Source of the DNA: Bryobacterales bacterium
Lineage (GTDB): Bacteria > Acidobacteriota > Terriglobia > Bryobacterales > Bryobacteraceae
Assembly (NCBI GenBank): GCA_026129915.1
Contig: JAHCHD010000005.1
Coordinates: 1 to 64,000 of the forward strand
Length of the DNA: 64,000 nt
Direction of reading: 5' to 3'
Shown: positions 40,603 to 50,300 of the stretch, piece after piece
Position numbering within the stretch: the stretch's first letter is position 1
Layout of the letters: the number at the start of each line of letters is the position of its first letter
Notes under the pieces: generated by a model
Told to the model about the DNA's origin: nothing
Database searches by the model: none
What the model saw: the letters and a program-made list of their open reading frames with translations, nothing else
Position numbers and translations under genes: made by a program

Positions 40603-42678
40603 ATGGCGTTCCGTGCTCACATGCTTCACGTGCTGATTCGACGAAGTCTGCCCCTGGTCGCTCTTCTTACAATGTCAGCCTCTGCCCAGGAATTGCCCGT
40701 CCAGCGGGTGGTGATCTACAAGAACGGCGTCGCTTACGTGGAACGCGCGGGCGCGGTTAGCGGCACCAACTCTGTGTCCCTCTCTTTCCGGGCTGAAGAG
40801 ATGACGGATATTCTCAAGTCCCTGAGCATATCCGCGGAAGGTGGTGCGGTCGAGCGTGTCCGCTTCAGCACTGACGAGAGTCTCGACGAAAAGCTAAAGG
40901 CCTTCCCTTTCCGGATACAACCGGGTCGCGGCATCACTCCTTTACTGGACGCCCTTCGAGGTGCGCGCATTCAGGCGGAGAGAGGGGCTGACGCCGTGGC
41001 CGGAGTTATCCTATCGGCGCAGGAAGTACCCGCCACGGCCCAGCAACCGGCGCGCGATCTGGTCACCCTTCTGGAGGACAACGGTTCCATCAACACATTT
41101 GAGGTGCTATCGCTGAACCGCCTCCGCTTTCAGGAAGCAAAGTTGCAGCAGCAGATGGTGGACTACCTGCGAATTGTCAATGAGGCCCGCAACCAGGAGC
41201 GTCGCGGCCTCACCATCGACCTGGCGGGCACTGCCGCCCGCCGTTTGTCGGCTCGCTACATGACCCCCATGCCCGTGTGGAAGTCCAGCTACCGCATCGT
41301 CTTTCCCAACACCGGCAAGGCAGTGCTTGAGGGCTGGGCAGTGGTAGACAACACCTCCGGCGAGGATTGGAGTAACGTCTCTTTAGCCCTTGTTTCTGGG
41401 AAGCCCGTGAGCTTCCTCACCAACCTCTATTCTCCTGTTCACGTCAACCGGCCCTATGTGGAATTGCCCGGAATCAGTGCCGTGGGACCCATCACTTACG
41501 AAAGCCAGATGCGCAGCCAGGTTGCGATGGCGGATGCCGGGCCAGTTGGAGGCGGCATTATGGGGGGCGTAGCTGGCGGTCTGGTTGGCAGGTCCAGATC
41601 GAGTATGCCGCCGCCATCCCCAGCAGCGCCGCAGGCCGAGAAATCGGTAGGCGCCTACATGGGCTCCGAGGATTTGCGTGAAAGCGCCATAGCCGCCACG
41701 GCTACCGGCATTGAGGCGGGGGCACTTTTTTCCTACGAATTCCCTGGACGCGTAAACGTACGCAAGGGCGAATCCGTAATGCTGCCCTTTGTCCAAAAGC
41801 CCGTTTCCGCCACACGTCTATTGATCTTCAGCGACCGCCAGGCCGTGCGTAACCACCCTATGCTGGCCTTTGAACTGGAGAACGACTCCGGCCTTACCTT
41901 GGATGGCGGCCCTGTTACCGTCTTCGATGGCGGGGAATACGCTGGTGAGGCACTGTTCGAAACCACAGTAAAGGACGAAAAGCGCCTGCTCAGTTACGGC
42001 GTGGACCTCGGTACCAACATCCGCCTGGAACCCACCAGCGGTACCCGGAATATCCAACAAGTGCGCATCCAGCGTGGCGTGATGACGGTAAGCTTGCGCG
42101 CGCGCTCTAACCTCAAGTACACCGCCAGCAACAGCGATGGCCGCGCCAAGACGCTGCTCGTCGAGCGCCCAGTTATCGCCAACTATGAGGTAGTCTCGCC
42201 GCAGCCGGTTGCCAAGACCTCCACAGCCAACCGCTTCCGGCTGGAGATACCCGCCAGCGGCAGCGCGAACATCGAAATCGTGGAAGAGTTCCCGCATACC
42301 GACGTCGTGCAGTTACGCAATATGGGCGAGGCGGCACTCGCGGTTTACGCAAAGAACACTACCATCTCGGCGGCGGTGCGGCAGGCGCTCGAGGCGATCA
42401 TCGCGAAACAGCGCGAGATTGCCCGCAACCAGTCCGAATTGTCTGATGCCGAAAAGCGCCTTGCCACGCTGAATACCAGCATGGAACGGGTACGCCGCAA
42501 CATGGAGAGCCTCAGCCGCATTCGCGGGCAAGAAGCACAAGTGCAAAAACTCGCCCAGGAACTGGGCACCATGCAGACCACGGCCTCGGATCAGGAAGCC
42601 GCCATAGAAGCCCTGCGCGAGCGCGGCCGCACCCTGCAGGAAGAGCTCGATACGCTCATCGAGAATACGGATGTGTAG
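40603..42678 (+). CDS. DUF4139 (MuiA-like) exported protein
   Basis: A 691-residue protein from the ATG at 40603, which follows a GGAGG site. The N-terminus is a signal peptide (LPLVALLTMSASAQE). The start VVIYKNGVAYVERAG matches the mucoidy-inhibitor/DUF4139 family; the core has the beta-rich segments SYEFPGRVNVRKGESVMLP and NHPMLAFELENDSGLTLDGGPVTVFDGG. A glycine-rich hinge (GPVGGGIMGGVAGGLVGRS, about 330-350) and a Pro/Ser run separate two halves. The last 90 residues are a coiled-coil (EAIIAKQREIARNQSELSDA). It is likely periplasmic; the molecular function of the family is not established. Confidence 0.85.
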   Translation: MAFRAHMLHVLIRRSLPLVALLTMSASAQELPVQRVVIYKNGVAYVERAGAVSGTNSVSLSFRAEEMTDILKSLSISAEGGAVERVRFSTDESLDEKLKAFPFRIQPGRGITPLLDALRGARIQAERGADAVAGVILSAQEVPATAQQPARDLVTLLEDNGSINTFEVLSLNRLRFQEAKLQQQMVDYLRIVNEARNQERRGLTIDLAGTAARRLSARYMTPMPVWKSSYRIVFPNTGKAVLEGWAVVDNTSGEDWSNVSLALVSGKPVSFLTNLYSPVHVNRPYVELPGISAVGPITYESQMRSQVAMADAGPVGGGIMGGVAGGLVGRSRSSMPPPSPAAPQAEKSVGAYMGSEDLRESAIAATATGIEAGALFSYEFPGRVNVRKGESVMLPFVQKPVSATRLLIFSDRQAVRNHPMLAFELENDSGLTLDGGPVTVFDGGEYAGEALFETTVKDEKRLLSYGVDLGTNIRLEPTSGTRNIQQVRIQRGVMTVSLRARSNLKYTASNSDGRAKTLLVERPVIANYEVVSPQPVAKTSTANRFRLEIPASGSANIEIVEEFPHTDVVQLRNMGEAALAVYAKNTTISAAVRQALEAIIAKQREIARNQSELSDAEKRLATLNTSMERVRRNMESLSRIRGQEAQVQKLAQELGTMQTTASDQEAAIEALRERGRTLQEELDTLIENTDV

Positions 42679-42682
42679 AGAC

Positions 42683-42707
42683 CGGGCGGAAACCTGTGGC
42701 CCGCCCG
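42683..42707. terminator. Hairpin between two converging genes
   Basis: A 7-bp stem CGGGCGG...CCGCCCG with a 12-base loop sits between the stop codons of the DUF4139 and sugar-isomerase genes. It could end transcription from both sides, but neither strand shows a clear U-run after it. Confidence 0.35.
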
Positions 42708-42711
42708 TACG

Positions 42712-43578
42712 TCAGGCGCTCACCAGGTCGTGCAGGTTCTGGCCCACAATCATACTGGCCTGGAACTTATTACCGCCCGGCCCGGGCCAGTGAGTCTCAA
42801 TGCTGATATACCCGCGGTATCCATCGCGAATGAGGTCTTCCACCTGCGCCTGCCAGTTGGTGTCCTTCGTGCCAAGCGGACCCCATTCCGGCGTAAAGCC
42901 GTCGCCTACCATCGTGCAATCCTTAGCATGCACATGCACAATGCGATCCTTGGGGAGCGTGGCATAGCCCGCCGGGTAACCTTGCCCGCCAGCGCATACG
43001 GCGTTGGCCGGGTCCCACACAAGCTTCACGCGAGGATGCTGAATGCGGCCCAGCACCATCGCCGCTTCCTCGCCGGTTGCCACATTGCACGCGTGCTCGT
43101 TTTCCAGCCCGACGATCAAGTCTTCCTGCTCCGCGCGCACCGCTAGCGTTTCCAGCGCTTCCACTACACGCTCGTAGGTCTCCTGTGGCCTCACCGTGCG
43201 CCAGTAGGAAAACACGCGAATGATCTTGGCCCCGGTCAGGTGTGCGATTTCCACCGCGCGGTTCATTAGCCGCGGCTGGTCGTCAATTGTGTTCTTTGAT
43301 CCGAAGATGTCCTGATGGAACCGTTCATCAAGGGGAGGAGCATCCGGCAGCACGCATTTCAGAATGGGAGTGGCAAGGCTGATTACCTGCATGCCGTGGT
43401 CATGGCAGGCTCTGGTGAAGTCCTTCACCTCATCGTCGCTCATCGTCATCAAGTTCTTGCCGAAAGCCATCCGAAGCTCGGCCCCGGTCATGCCCAGATC
43501 CTGCATGGCTTTCAATGTGCTGGGAAGGTCGGCGGCAAACTCATCGGTGATGGCGGCTATTGGCAATCGAAGGGGCAT
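42712..43578 (-). CDS. Sugar phosphate isomerase/epimerase-like TIM-barrel protein
   Basis: A 288-residue soluble protein of the xylose-isomerase-like/AP-endonuclease-2 superfamily. Metal and substrate residues appear in order: GMTGAELRMAF, MQVISLATPIL, KIIRVFSYWR, VGLENEHACNVATGEE (metal Glu), LVWDPANAVCAGG (metal Asp), HVHAKDC (metal His), and YRGYISIETHWPG (metal Glu at the end of strand 8). It converges with the DUF4139 gene and follows the citrate synthase gene on the same strand after about 100 bp. Substrate unknown; hydroxypyruvate isomerase and inosose dehydratase relatives share these motifs. Confidence 0.88.
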   Translation of the reverse strand: MPLRLPIAAITDEFAADLPSTLKAMQDLGMTGAELRMAFGKNLMTMSDDEVKDFTRACHDHGMQVISLATPILKCVLPDAPPLDERFHQDIFGSKNTIDDQPRLMNRAVEIAHLTGAKIIRVFSYWRTVRPQETYERVVEALETLAVRAEQEDLIVGLENEHACNVATGEEAAMVLGRIQHPRVKLVWDPANAVCAGGQGYPAGYATLPKDRIVHVHAKDCTMVGDGFTPEWGPLGTKDTNWQAQVEDLIRDGYRGYISIETHWPGPGGNKFQASMIVGQNLHDLVSA

Positions 43579-43620
43579 GGAAAGTCAACCTTTCTGAAAT
43601 GCTGCACGGTGACAGCGAAT

Positions 43621-43650
43621 TGGCGGTGCAGCGCTAGCGCCGCACCGCCA
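43621..43650 (-). terminator. GC-rich hairpin after the citrate synthase gene
   Basis: A 9-bp stem (TGGCGGTGC and GCACCGCCA) enclosing the near-palindrome AGCGCTAGCGCC lies 30 bp past the citrate synthase stop. It is strong enough to act as a terminator or 3' RNA stabiliser. No U-run follows on the minus strand, so a Rho-independent role is uncertain. Confidence 0.45.
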
Positions 43651-43681
43651 GGGTTCATGAACTCGCAATCGGCCCTTGTCA

Positions 43682-44989
43682 CTAGACCGCTACGGCGCTT
43701 TCGGCGCGCTCACTCATCGGTACAACGTCGCGGTGCCCGTAGCCGAGATACAGCTGCCTCGGACGCGCAATCTTCTGCTCTTTGTCCATCAGCATCTCTT
43801 CCCACTGCGCCAGCCAGCCTGGGGTGCGAGGAATCGCGAAGAGTACCGTGAAATAAGCAGGGTTGAAACCCATCGCCTGGTAGATAATGCCGGAATAGAA
43901 ATCTACGTTCGGATACAGCTTGCGCGCCACGAAGTACTCGTCCTGCAGCGCGATTCGTTCCAGTTCCAGGGCAGTATCGAGGCGCGGATTGCGCCCGGTA
44001 ACCTCAAAGACCTCGTCCGCAATGCGCTTGATCATCTTCGCGCGCGGATCATAGTTCTTGTAGACGCGGTGTCCAAAGCCCATGAGACGGCGCTTGCCTT
44101 CCTTCACTTCCTTGATGAACGCAGGGATGTTGTTCACACTGCCAATCTCATCCAGCATCCGCAGCACCGCTTCGTTCGCACCACCATGCAGCGGACCCGA
44201 AAGGGCCGCAATCGCCGCCGCGGTCGTCACATACGGGTCTGCCAGCGAGCTGCCCGCAGTGCGCATCGTGGTGGAGGAACAATTCTGTTCGTGGTCCAGA
44301 TGCAGGATAAACAGCACCTCCAACGCCTTCGCCAGCACCGGGTGTGGCTTGTACTTATGCTCCGTTCGTTTCCAAAGCATGTGCATCAGGTTTTCTACGT
44401 AGCCCAGCTCGTCGTCGGGGTAGTTGTAGGGGAGCCCTCGGCGGTGACGGTAGCAGTATGCAGCAAGCGTGGGCACCTGCCCCACGATGCGCAGCACTTG
44501 TTCGGTTCGTAACTCCTCATGACGCACGTCCACCGATTCCGGATAGTAGGTGGAGAGCGCCGCAACCGTGCTCATCAGCATGCTCATCGGGTGCGCGTCG
44601 TAGTTAAAGCCCTCCATGAACTTCTTCACGTTCTCGTGAATCATGGTGTGTCTCAGCACCCCATGGGTGAACGTCGACAACTGCGATTCTGTCGGCAATT
44701 CTCCGTAAAGAGTCAGGTAGGCACATTCCAGAAAGGTGCATTCCTCGGCCAGTTGCTCAATCGGATATCCGCGATAAAGCAGAATGCCCTTGTCGCCATC
44801 GATATAGGTGATGTTACTTCTGCATGCCGCCGTGTTGCTATACGACGGGTCATAGCACATCAACCCGAAATCGTCCTCCGACTCCTTGATCTGGCGGAAG
44901 TCGATTGCCGGAACGGCACCATGTTCAATCGGAATCTCGTAGATCTTGCCGGTTCGGTTGTCCGTGACGCTGAGGGTGTTTTTGTTCAT
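43682..44989 (-). CDS. gltA: Citrate synthase
   Basis: This enzyme condenses oxaloacetate and acetyl-CoA at the entry of the TCA cycle. The 435-residue length and N-terminal beta domain (LSVTDNRTGKIYEIPIEHGA) fit the hexameric, NADH-responsive type II citrate synthases of Gram-negatives. Catalytic residues are in place: His in HLDHEQNCSSTTMR, His in GPLHGGANEAVLRML, and Asp in LDTALELERIAL (the Asp-His-His set). FGHRVYKNYDPRA is the family signature. A promoter should lie in the 278 bp up to the tRNA-Arg gene. The hairpin after its stop may mark the end of the transcript. Confidence 0.97.
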   Translation of the reverse strand: MNKNTLSVTDNRTGKIYEIPIEHGAVPAIDFRQIKESEDDFGLMCYDPSYSNTAACRSNITYIDGDKGILLYRGYPIEQLAEECTFLECAYLTLYGELPTESQLSTFTHGVLRHTMIHENVKKFMEGFNYDAHPMSMLMSTVAALSTYYPESVDVRHEELRTEQVLRIVGQVPTLAAYCYRHRRGLPYNYPDDELGYVENLMHMLWKRTEHKYKPHPVLAKALEVLFILHLDHEQNCSSTTMRTAGSSLADPYVTTAAAIAALSGPLHGGANEAVLRMLDEIGSVNNIPAFIKEVKEGKRRLMGFGHRVYKNYDPRAKMIKRIADEVFEVTGRNPRLDTALELERIALQDEYFVARKLYPNVDFYSGIIYQAMGFNPAYFTVLFAIPRTPGWLAQWEEMLMDKEQKIARPRQLYLGYGHRDVVPMSERAESAVAV

Positions 44990-45267
44990 CGAAAACCTGC
45001 TTCAGGAAATTGCAGCCGCAGTCCCAAACTTATCGATCCGTAGACTTCTGCGGCTGTTTCACTCTGTCAGATGCAAGCCTGCCAGATTCGTGCCGAAAAC
45101 AGGGCAGTTGCTGGAACAATTCGCCCGCCCGGCGTGGAAGGAAGCCACGGAATCGCGCTGGAACAGAAACCATATTCTACCAGCGAACGCGGCGGAATTT
45201 TCAGCCCTCAACCTGCCCGCTTGTGCCGAAAGCACGGGCAGACAGTTGAGGAACGAAAACGGTGGGA
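44990..45267. other. Upstream region of citrate synthase
   Basis: A 278-bp gap between the tRNA-Arg 3' end and gltA. It should carry the gltA promoter. I see no distinct operator, riboswitch or coding frame. Confidence 0.4.
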
Positions 45268-45344
<77 letters not shown>

Positions 45345-45430
45345 TCATAGACTTCAGTGTAAACCCAAAGCGACCCCGATGGCGAACACAGCTCCGGCGC
45401 TACGCTTCGCTTCAGGCATCTTCAATCTCC

Positions 45431-46450
45431 TCATGCCTCTAACACCCCGGTGTGGTATGAGCACCCATAGCCGCTCTGGGGATTCTTGTATTGCTCAATG
45501 TGCCCGTCCCGCGAAGGATTCCGCGACTGCACCAAGAGCGCCTCTGCTTCTTCCGCGCCCATTGGTTTGAAGTCCTTAGCTACCCGCACCATTCCGAGCA
45601 ATTGCTCGCGCGTCTGGATGCCACACACCAGAGAAGCAATCGGTAGGCTCATTGCGTAGCGACGGCAAAGCTCCCAACCCACGTTCAGGTCTCGCGCGAT
45701 CCGCCCGTTCTGCGCCGCCAGCGACTTCATGCCTAGCACTCCGATCTCCCGCCTACGGCACTCCGGCAACACACTCTTCTCAAAGCTCATGTAGTGCGCA
45801 TCCAATATGTTTAACGGCATCTGCACCGAATCAAACGGATAATCGCTAGCCAGCATCTTCAGATGTACCTGCGGGTTCTGGTGACCGGTGAAACCCAAGT
45901 AACGGAACTTGCCTGCCTTCTTCGCCTCCAGCGCGGCCTTCAGCGCTCCCTGGTCAGGGTCCATGATGCGTTCCTGGTCACCGGGATATTGAAGGCTATG
46001 GAACTGAAGCAGATCCAGACGGTCAGTTCGAAGACGACGGAGTGAGTCTTCAATGTGCCGTTTGGCCCCTTCGTAATCCCGCGCGCAAACCTTCGACATC
46101 AAAAATACATTCTCCCGCCGCCCGCCCTCCTGCAGCGCGCGGCCCATCACTTCCTCAGACCGCCCATCGTGATACTCCCAGGCCTTGTCGAAGAAGGTGA
46201 TGCCGGAATCGAGCGCCTCGTGCATCAGCCGGATGGCGTCTCCGTCGCTCTTGTTGGCAACAACGTCCCAGCCGCCCAGCCCGATGATAGTCACCGAAGC
46301 CCCGCTCTTGCCTAGTGGACGCACGGGAATCCCAGCCGGACCGGGACGCTGCATCGCCAGCGCTTCAGCGCTGAGCGCAGCCATGCCAGCCATGGCCTGC
46401 AGAAACTGCCGGCGCGACGATGAAAAGTGGTGAATTTCAGAGTTGGACAT
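45431..46450 (-). CDS. Aldo/keto reductase with Tat signal
   Basis: A 339-residue NAD(P)H-dependent reductase predicted to be exported folded through the Tat pathway. The signal has SSSRRQFLQAMAGMAALS. The barrel starts at PVRPLGKSGASVTIIGLGG. The catalytic tetrad is visible: Asp and Tyr in FFDKAWEYHDGRS, Lys in FLMSK, and His in LLQFHSLQ. The C-terminal Cys-containing tail (GYGCSYH) is a difference from cytosolic relatives. The ATG at 46450 is used; a start at 46471 would precede the signal by seven residues. Substrate unknown. It is oriented with the next gene (exported HGNE protein), 55 bp apart. Confidence 0.9.
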   Translation of the reverse strand: MSNSEIHHFSSSRRQFLQAMAGMAALSAEALAMQRPGPAGIPVRPLGKSGASVTIIGLGGWDVVANKSDGDAIRLMHEALDSGITFFDKAWEYHDGRSEEVMGRALQEGGRRENVFLMSKVCARDYEGAKRHIEDSLRRLRTDRLDLLQFHSLQYPGDQERIMDPDQGALKAALEAKKAGKFRYLGFTGHQNPQVHLKMLASDYPFDSVQMPLNILDAHYMSFEKSVLPECRRREIGVLGMKSLAAQNGRIARDLNVGWELCRRYAMSLPIASLVCGIQTREQLLGMVRVAKDFKPMGAEEAEALLVQSRNPSRDGHIEQYKNPQSGYGCSYHTGVLEA

Positions 46451-46504
46451 ATGTCGGCAGTGTAGCGCCAACGGTCTCCGGGCGAAAGCCCAGAACTTGG
46501 CCGC

Positions 46505-47257
46505 TCACTTGCCGTAAAGCGCCGGCAGCGCATCATCCAGCCACACCAGCATCTCGTGCTGTCGCTCCGCCGCTCCCAAAATCGCTTCCAGGTTCACGTA
46601 CCTTATGCCCCTCAATGCGCACAGCCGGGAAAGTGACCCGTCGTCCGGCCCCGCCGGATTCATCTGCAAAACGGCATTGAAAGGCCCGCGCGCCAGAGTC
46701 ACATAATCGCGCTCGTCGGTTGCCAGAAAGAAGTTGTTTGGCTCGTCAGGCACCGGCAGGTGGTGCTGTTCGCTCAGCGGAATCTCCTGCTGGATGTTGT
46801 AGCCTTGGCTGTTGTTATGGATAGAGATCAACAGCCCGCCAGCAGGCGGCAACACCACTCTCAGCAGCGCGGGAAGTTCCCGCTCCAGCCGCGCTAGTGC
46901 CCGCGAAAGCGCCGCCTCGCGAATGCGCGGATTCAGGCGTCGCAGACTGGCCTCCGCACCCACCCTCGAAAACATGCGGTTGGGATCAATGATTAAGCCA
47001 TCCACGCTGATGGTACGGGTGCTCTCTTCCACGAAGACAGCCACTCCCGAGCGCCGGGCAACATGCTTGGCCAAGACTACACGTGCCGTCGTCTCATTGC
47101 CGTGTATATGCAGATAACGGCGGCCCACTTGCGCGTGCGCCCCTGTGGCCGTGCCGCGCTCCACCCGGAAGTGCGTCTTGCCCACGCGCACCCGCTCAGC
47201 AGAGTGCGCTTGAAGCGGCACCAGCGCCACGAGGGCCAGCACTTGCCGTCGCGTCAT
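46505..47257 (-). CDS. Exported protein with HGNE and SIHNN motifs, possible zinc amidase or peptidase
   Basis: A 250-residue protein from MTRRQVLALVAL (an in-frame start 9 codons earlier is possible). The signal is hydrophobic and ends near PLQAHSA; the start has an Arg pair but not a full Tat motif. Two short motifs stand out: YLHIHGNETTARV (H52, E55) and LLISIHNNSQGYN (H147). The first looks like the HxxE of AspA/M14 zinc hydrolases, the second like the SxHxN of amidase_3 cell-wall amidases. Together they could form one zinc site. I do not recognise the family with certainty. It lies 77 bp beyond the end of the RND-TolC gene. Confidence 0.6.
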   Translation of the reverse strand: MTRRQVLALVALVPLQAHSAERVRVGKTHFRVERGTATGAHAQVGRRYLHIHGNETTARVVLAKHVARRSGVAVFVEESTRTISVDGLIIDPNRMFSRVGAEASLRRLNPRIREAALSRALARLERELPALLRVVLPPAGGLLISIHNNSQGYNIQQEIPLSEQHHLPVPDEPNNFFLATDERDYVTLARGPFNAVLQMNPAGPDDGSLSRLCALRGIRYVNLEAILGAAERQHEMLVWLDDALPALYGK

Positions 47258-47334
47258 TCGTAGCATTGAATCCAACCCCGGCACAGACCCTCAGTGTAAC
47301 GAACCGTGCACACCACCTGCTCCGCGCTTTCGCG

Positions 47335-50300
47335 TTACGGGGCCACTCGAATCTGGAAGCTATCCAGCGTCATACCCAACGCCGCATCCAACTGGGCCAT
47401 CGCACGGTTCACGTCCAGCCTCGATACCACTTCCCTCAACCGCGAATCGGCCAGTTCGTTCTGACGCGTCAGCACCAGGAAGTCAGTCGACTCGCCGTTT
47501 TCAAACAGGCGCGTCTCGCTCGCCAGACGGTCTTCCGCGGCCTTCACGCTGGCCTCGGCGGCGCGCACGCGGCTACGGGCCACGTCCAGCTGTTGGAGCG
47601 CGTTTCGTACATCAGCCTCGATGTTCTGTGCCACCTGCGTCTTCCGCAGGCGCAGCCCATCCCCGGCCAACCGGCTCTTGTTCACTTCAGCCTCCGCGCG
47701 ACGGTTGCGCAGGTTCAGGTCGATGTTCAACCCAACCTGCCACGTGCGGAACGAACCGCCAAGGAGATTTCCCAACGCAGAGCCGTAGCTGCCCACCAGT
47801 TTGTCTGGCAACGGAGCGATGCCACCTACTGGTGGAGCCAAGGGGTCCAGACCGGATGCGACCGAGAGCGCGCTCACCCTGTCGTACAAACGTGTGTCTG
47901 TCTGCGAGAAGAAGGCCGGAGGCGGCGCCAGTTCGCCCGCCAACCCGCTGAACGAGTAGCTTGCCACAAGGTCCACGCGCGGCAGCTTGAGGTTGCGGTT
48001 CAGCCGCTCCTGTACTTTCACAATGTCCACCTGCATGTCCACCAGCCGCAGTTCCGGGCGCCTCTCCAGTGCCAGTTGCGCCGCGTCGTCCAGCGTGTTC
48101 ACCGCAGGCGGATGTACACTGCCCGGGTCAGTGGGAATCAGTTCCTGCTGCCACAGGGAACTGCCGCGGTCAGTGCTCAGCAGCACCTTCAACTGGTTCT
48201 CCACCTGCGTCACCGTGCCGATGCTCGAAAGGTATGAGTCCCTGCGACGTTCCAGTTCCGCCTTTGTACCGGCCAGTTCCACCGGAGCCAGCGTGCCCGC
48301 AGCAATGCGGCGCTCGTCCCGAGCCAATTGTTCCTCGGCCAGTCGTACAGCGTCGCGGCGCACTTCCACATCCTGCCGCGCCGCCAGCAGGGTCCAGTAA
48401 ACTTGCTCCGTCGCGTTCACCACGGCAATCATCTGTAGTTCGGTCTCCGCCTGCGTAATGTCGGTTTGCTTGCGCGTAATCATCAGCTCGGCGCGCTGCG
48501 CATCAATCTCCCTGAAACGGAAAAGTGGCTGCGAAACACCAAACCGCAGTTGCGAGTTGAAGTAAGGATTTAAGCCAAGAAACGGATTGCTCGTCGAATT
48601 CCGGAAGTTCTCAAAGTTCGTCGTGAATGTGAGCCCATTCCGGGTGGTAGGCAGGGTAAAGGCGAAGTTCTGGGTCAGAGTACGGTCAAACAGCTTGCCG
48701 TCAGGCGCCTGCAGCACGCTCGCCACAGGCAAGATCGCCGAGTTCAAATTAGGGTTCCACCTCAGAATGGGATCGAATGACCCCAACGCCGCATTCACGT
48801 TCTCTTGTGCGGTGGCGACATTCACGCGCTGAATTTGCACGTCCAGGTTGTTGGCAACGGCCATTTCTACCGCTTCCTTCAGCGTGAGCGACTGCCTTCC
48901 GCGAATACCCACCCGTTCCCCTGACATAGCATCCTGGGCCAAGGCGCTTCCCGTGAACCATAGCACTACGAGCAACAGGCCCACCATCCCCGTAACACTG
49001 GTTGCCAGCTTGCGTTGTTTCCCTCCGGGAAGCCGCACCGCACCGGTGAGCCGCTTCCAAAGTTGGGAGTTCGACATATCGTCAAACAGGCTGTAGGCCA
49101 CGGGTGTTATCAGCAAGCTCAACAGCAGACATAGCGACTGGCCACCGATCACTACAATGGCCACCGTTCGCCTCGAACCGGATCCTGGCCCGCCGCCTAA
49201 CGCAAGCGGCAACATGCCCGCTACCAGCGAAGCCGTGGTCATCAGAATTGGGCGTAGCCGATCCTGGCAGCCCTGAATAATTGCCTCATAGCGAGCAAAT
49301 CCCTCATGCCGCCGCAAATTGTTCATGTGGTCAATCTGCAGAATGGCATTCTTCTTCACAATGCCGAACAGCATCAGAATGCCCAGCGAAGTGTAAATGA
49401 TTGAGAAAGTCTCGTTCGCCAGCAACAGGCTCAGTAGCGCAAACGGGATGCTGAGAGGCAGAGTCAACAAGATAGTCACTGGATCAATGAAGCTCTCAAA
49501 CTGTGCCGCCAGAATCATGTACATGAACACAATGGAAAGAACCAGTGCAAAAAAGTAGCTCACTGCCGCGCGTTCAAACTCACGCGATCGCCCGGTAAGG
49601 CCAGCGCCATACTGCGGCGGCATGTTGAGCGCCGCCACCTCCTGGTTCAACACTTGAATGATGTTGTCGAGCGACTGGCCGTTCGCCAGGTTGGCCAGAA
49701 TCATCACCTGCCGTTGCCTGTTGTAGCGCTCAATCTGGGACGGGCCGCTATCTTCGCGCATGCTGGCCACGTTCGACAATTTCACATTGCCAAGAGTGCT
49801 GGATGGCACAAACAACCGGTCCAGCGCGTCGGGCGAATTGCGGAACTGCGTCGCGGCACGCAACTGCACATCATACCGGTCGTCGCCTTCTTTGAAAGTG
49901 GTCACCTGATCGTCGCCCGCAATCAGCACGCGCATCGCATTAGCGATCGAACTTACATTCACATTGAGGTCAGCCGCCTTATCGCGATTAATCTCAATCT
50001 GTACTTCGGGCTTGCCCGCTTCGTAGGTGGAATAAACGTCTCGGACGCCGGATGTTTCCTTCAGCTTGGCCATCAACTGCTGGGCGTAGCCATCGAGCGT
50101 ATCCAGGTCGGGACCCTGCAGGAAGAACATCACGTCGGAGTTGGGCCCCGTGTTTGAGATCAGTGACGGCGGCTGCACTGCAATCGTCAAATCTTTGAAC
50201 TTGGCAAGCCGGTCCCGCGCCATCCCCATCAACTGTTGCTGGCTAAATTCGCGCTTGTTCATTGGCACCAAATCCACCAGCACACTGCCCCTGTCAACGC

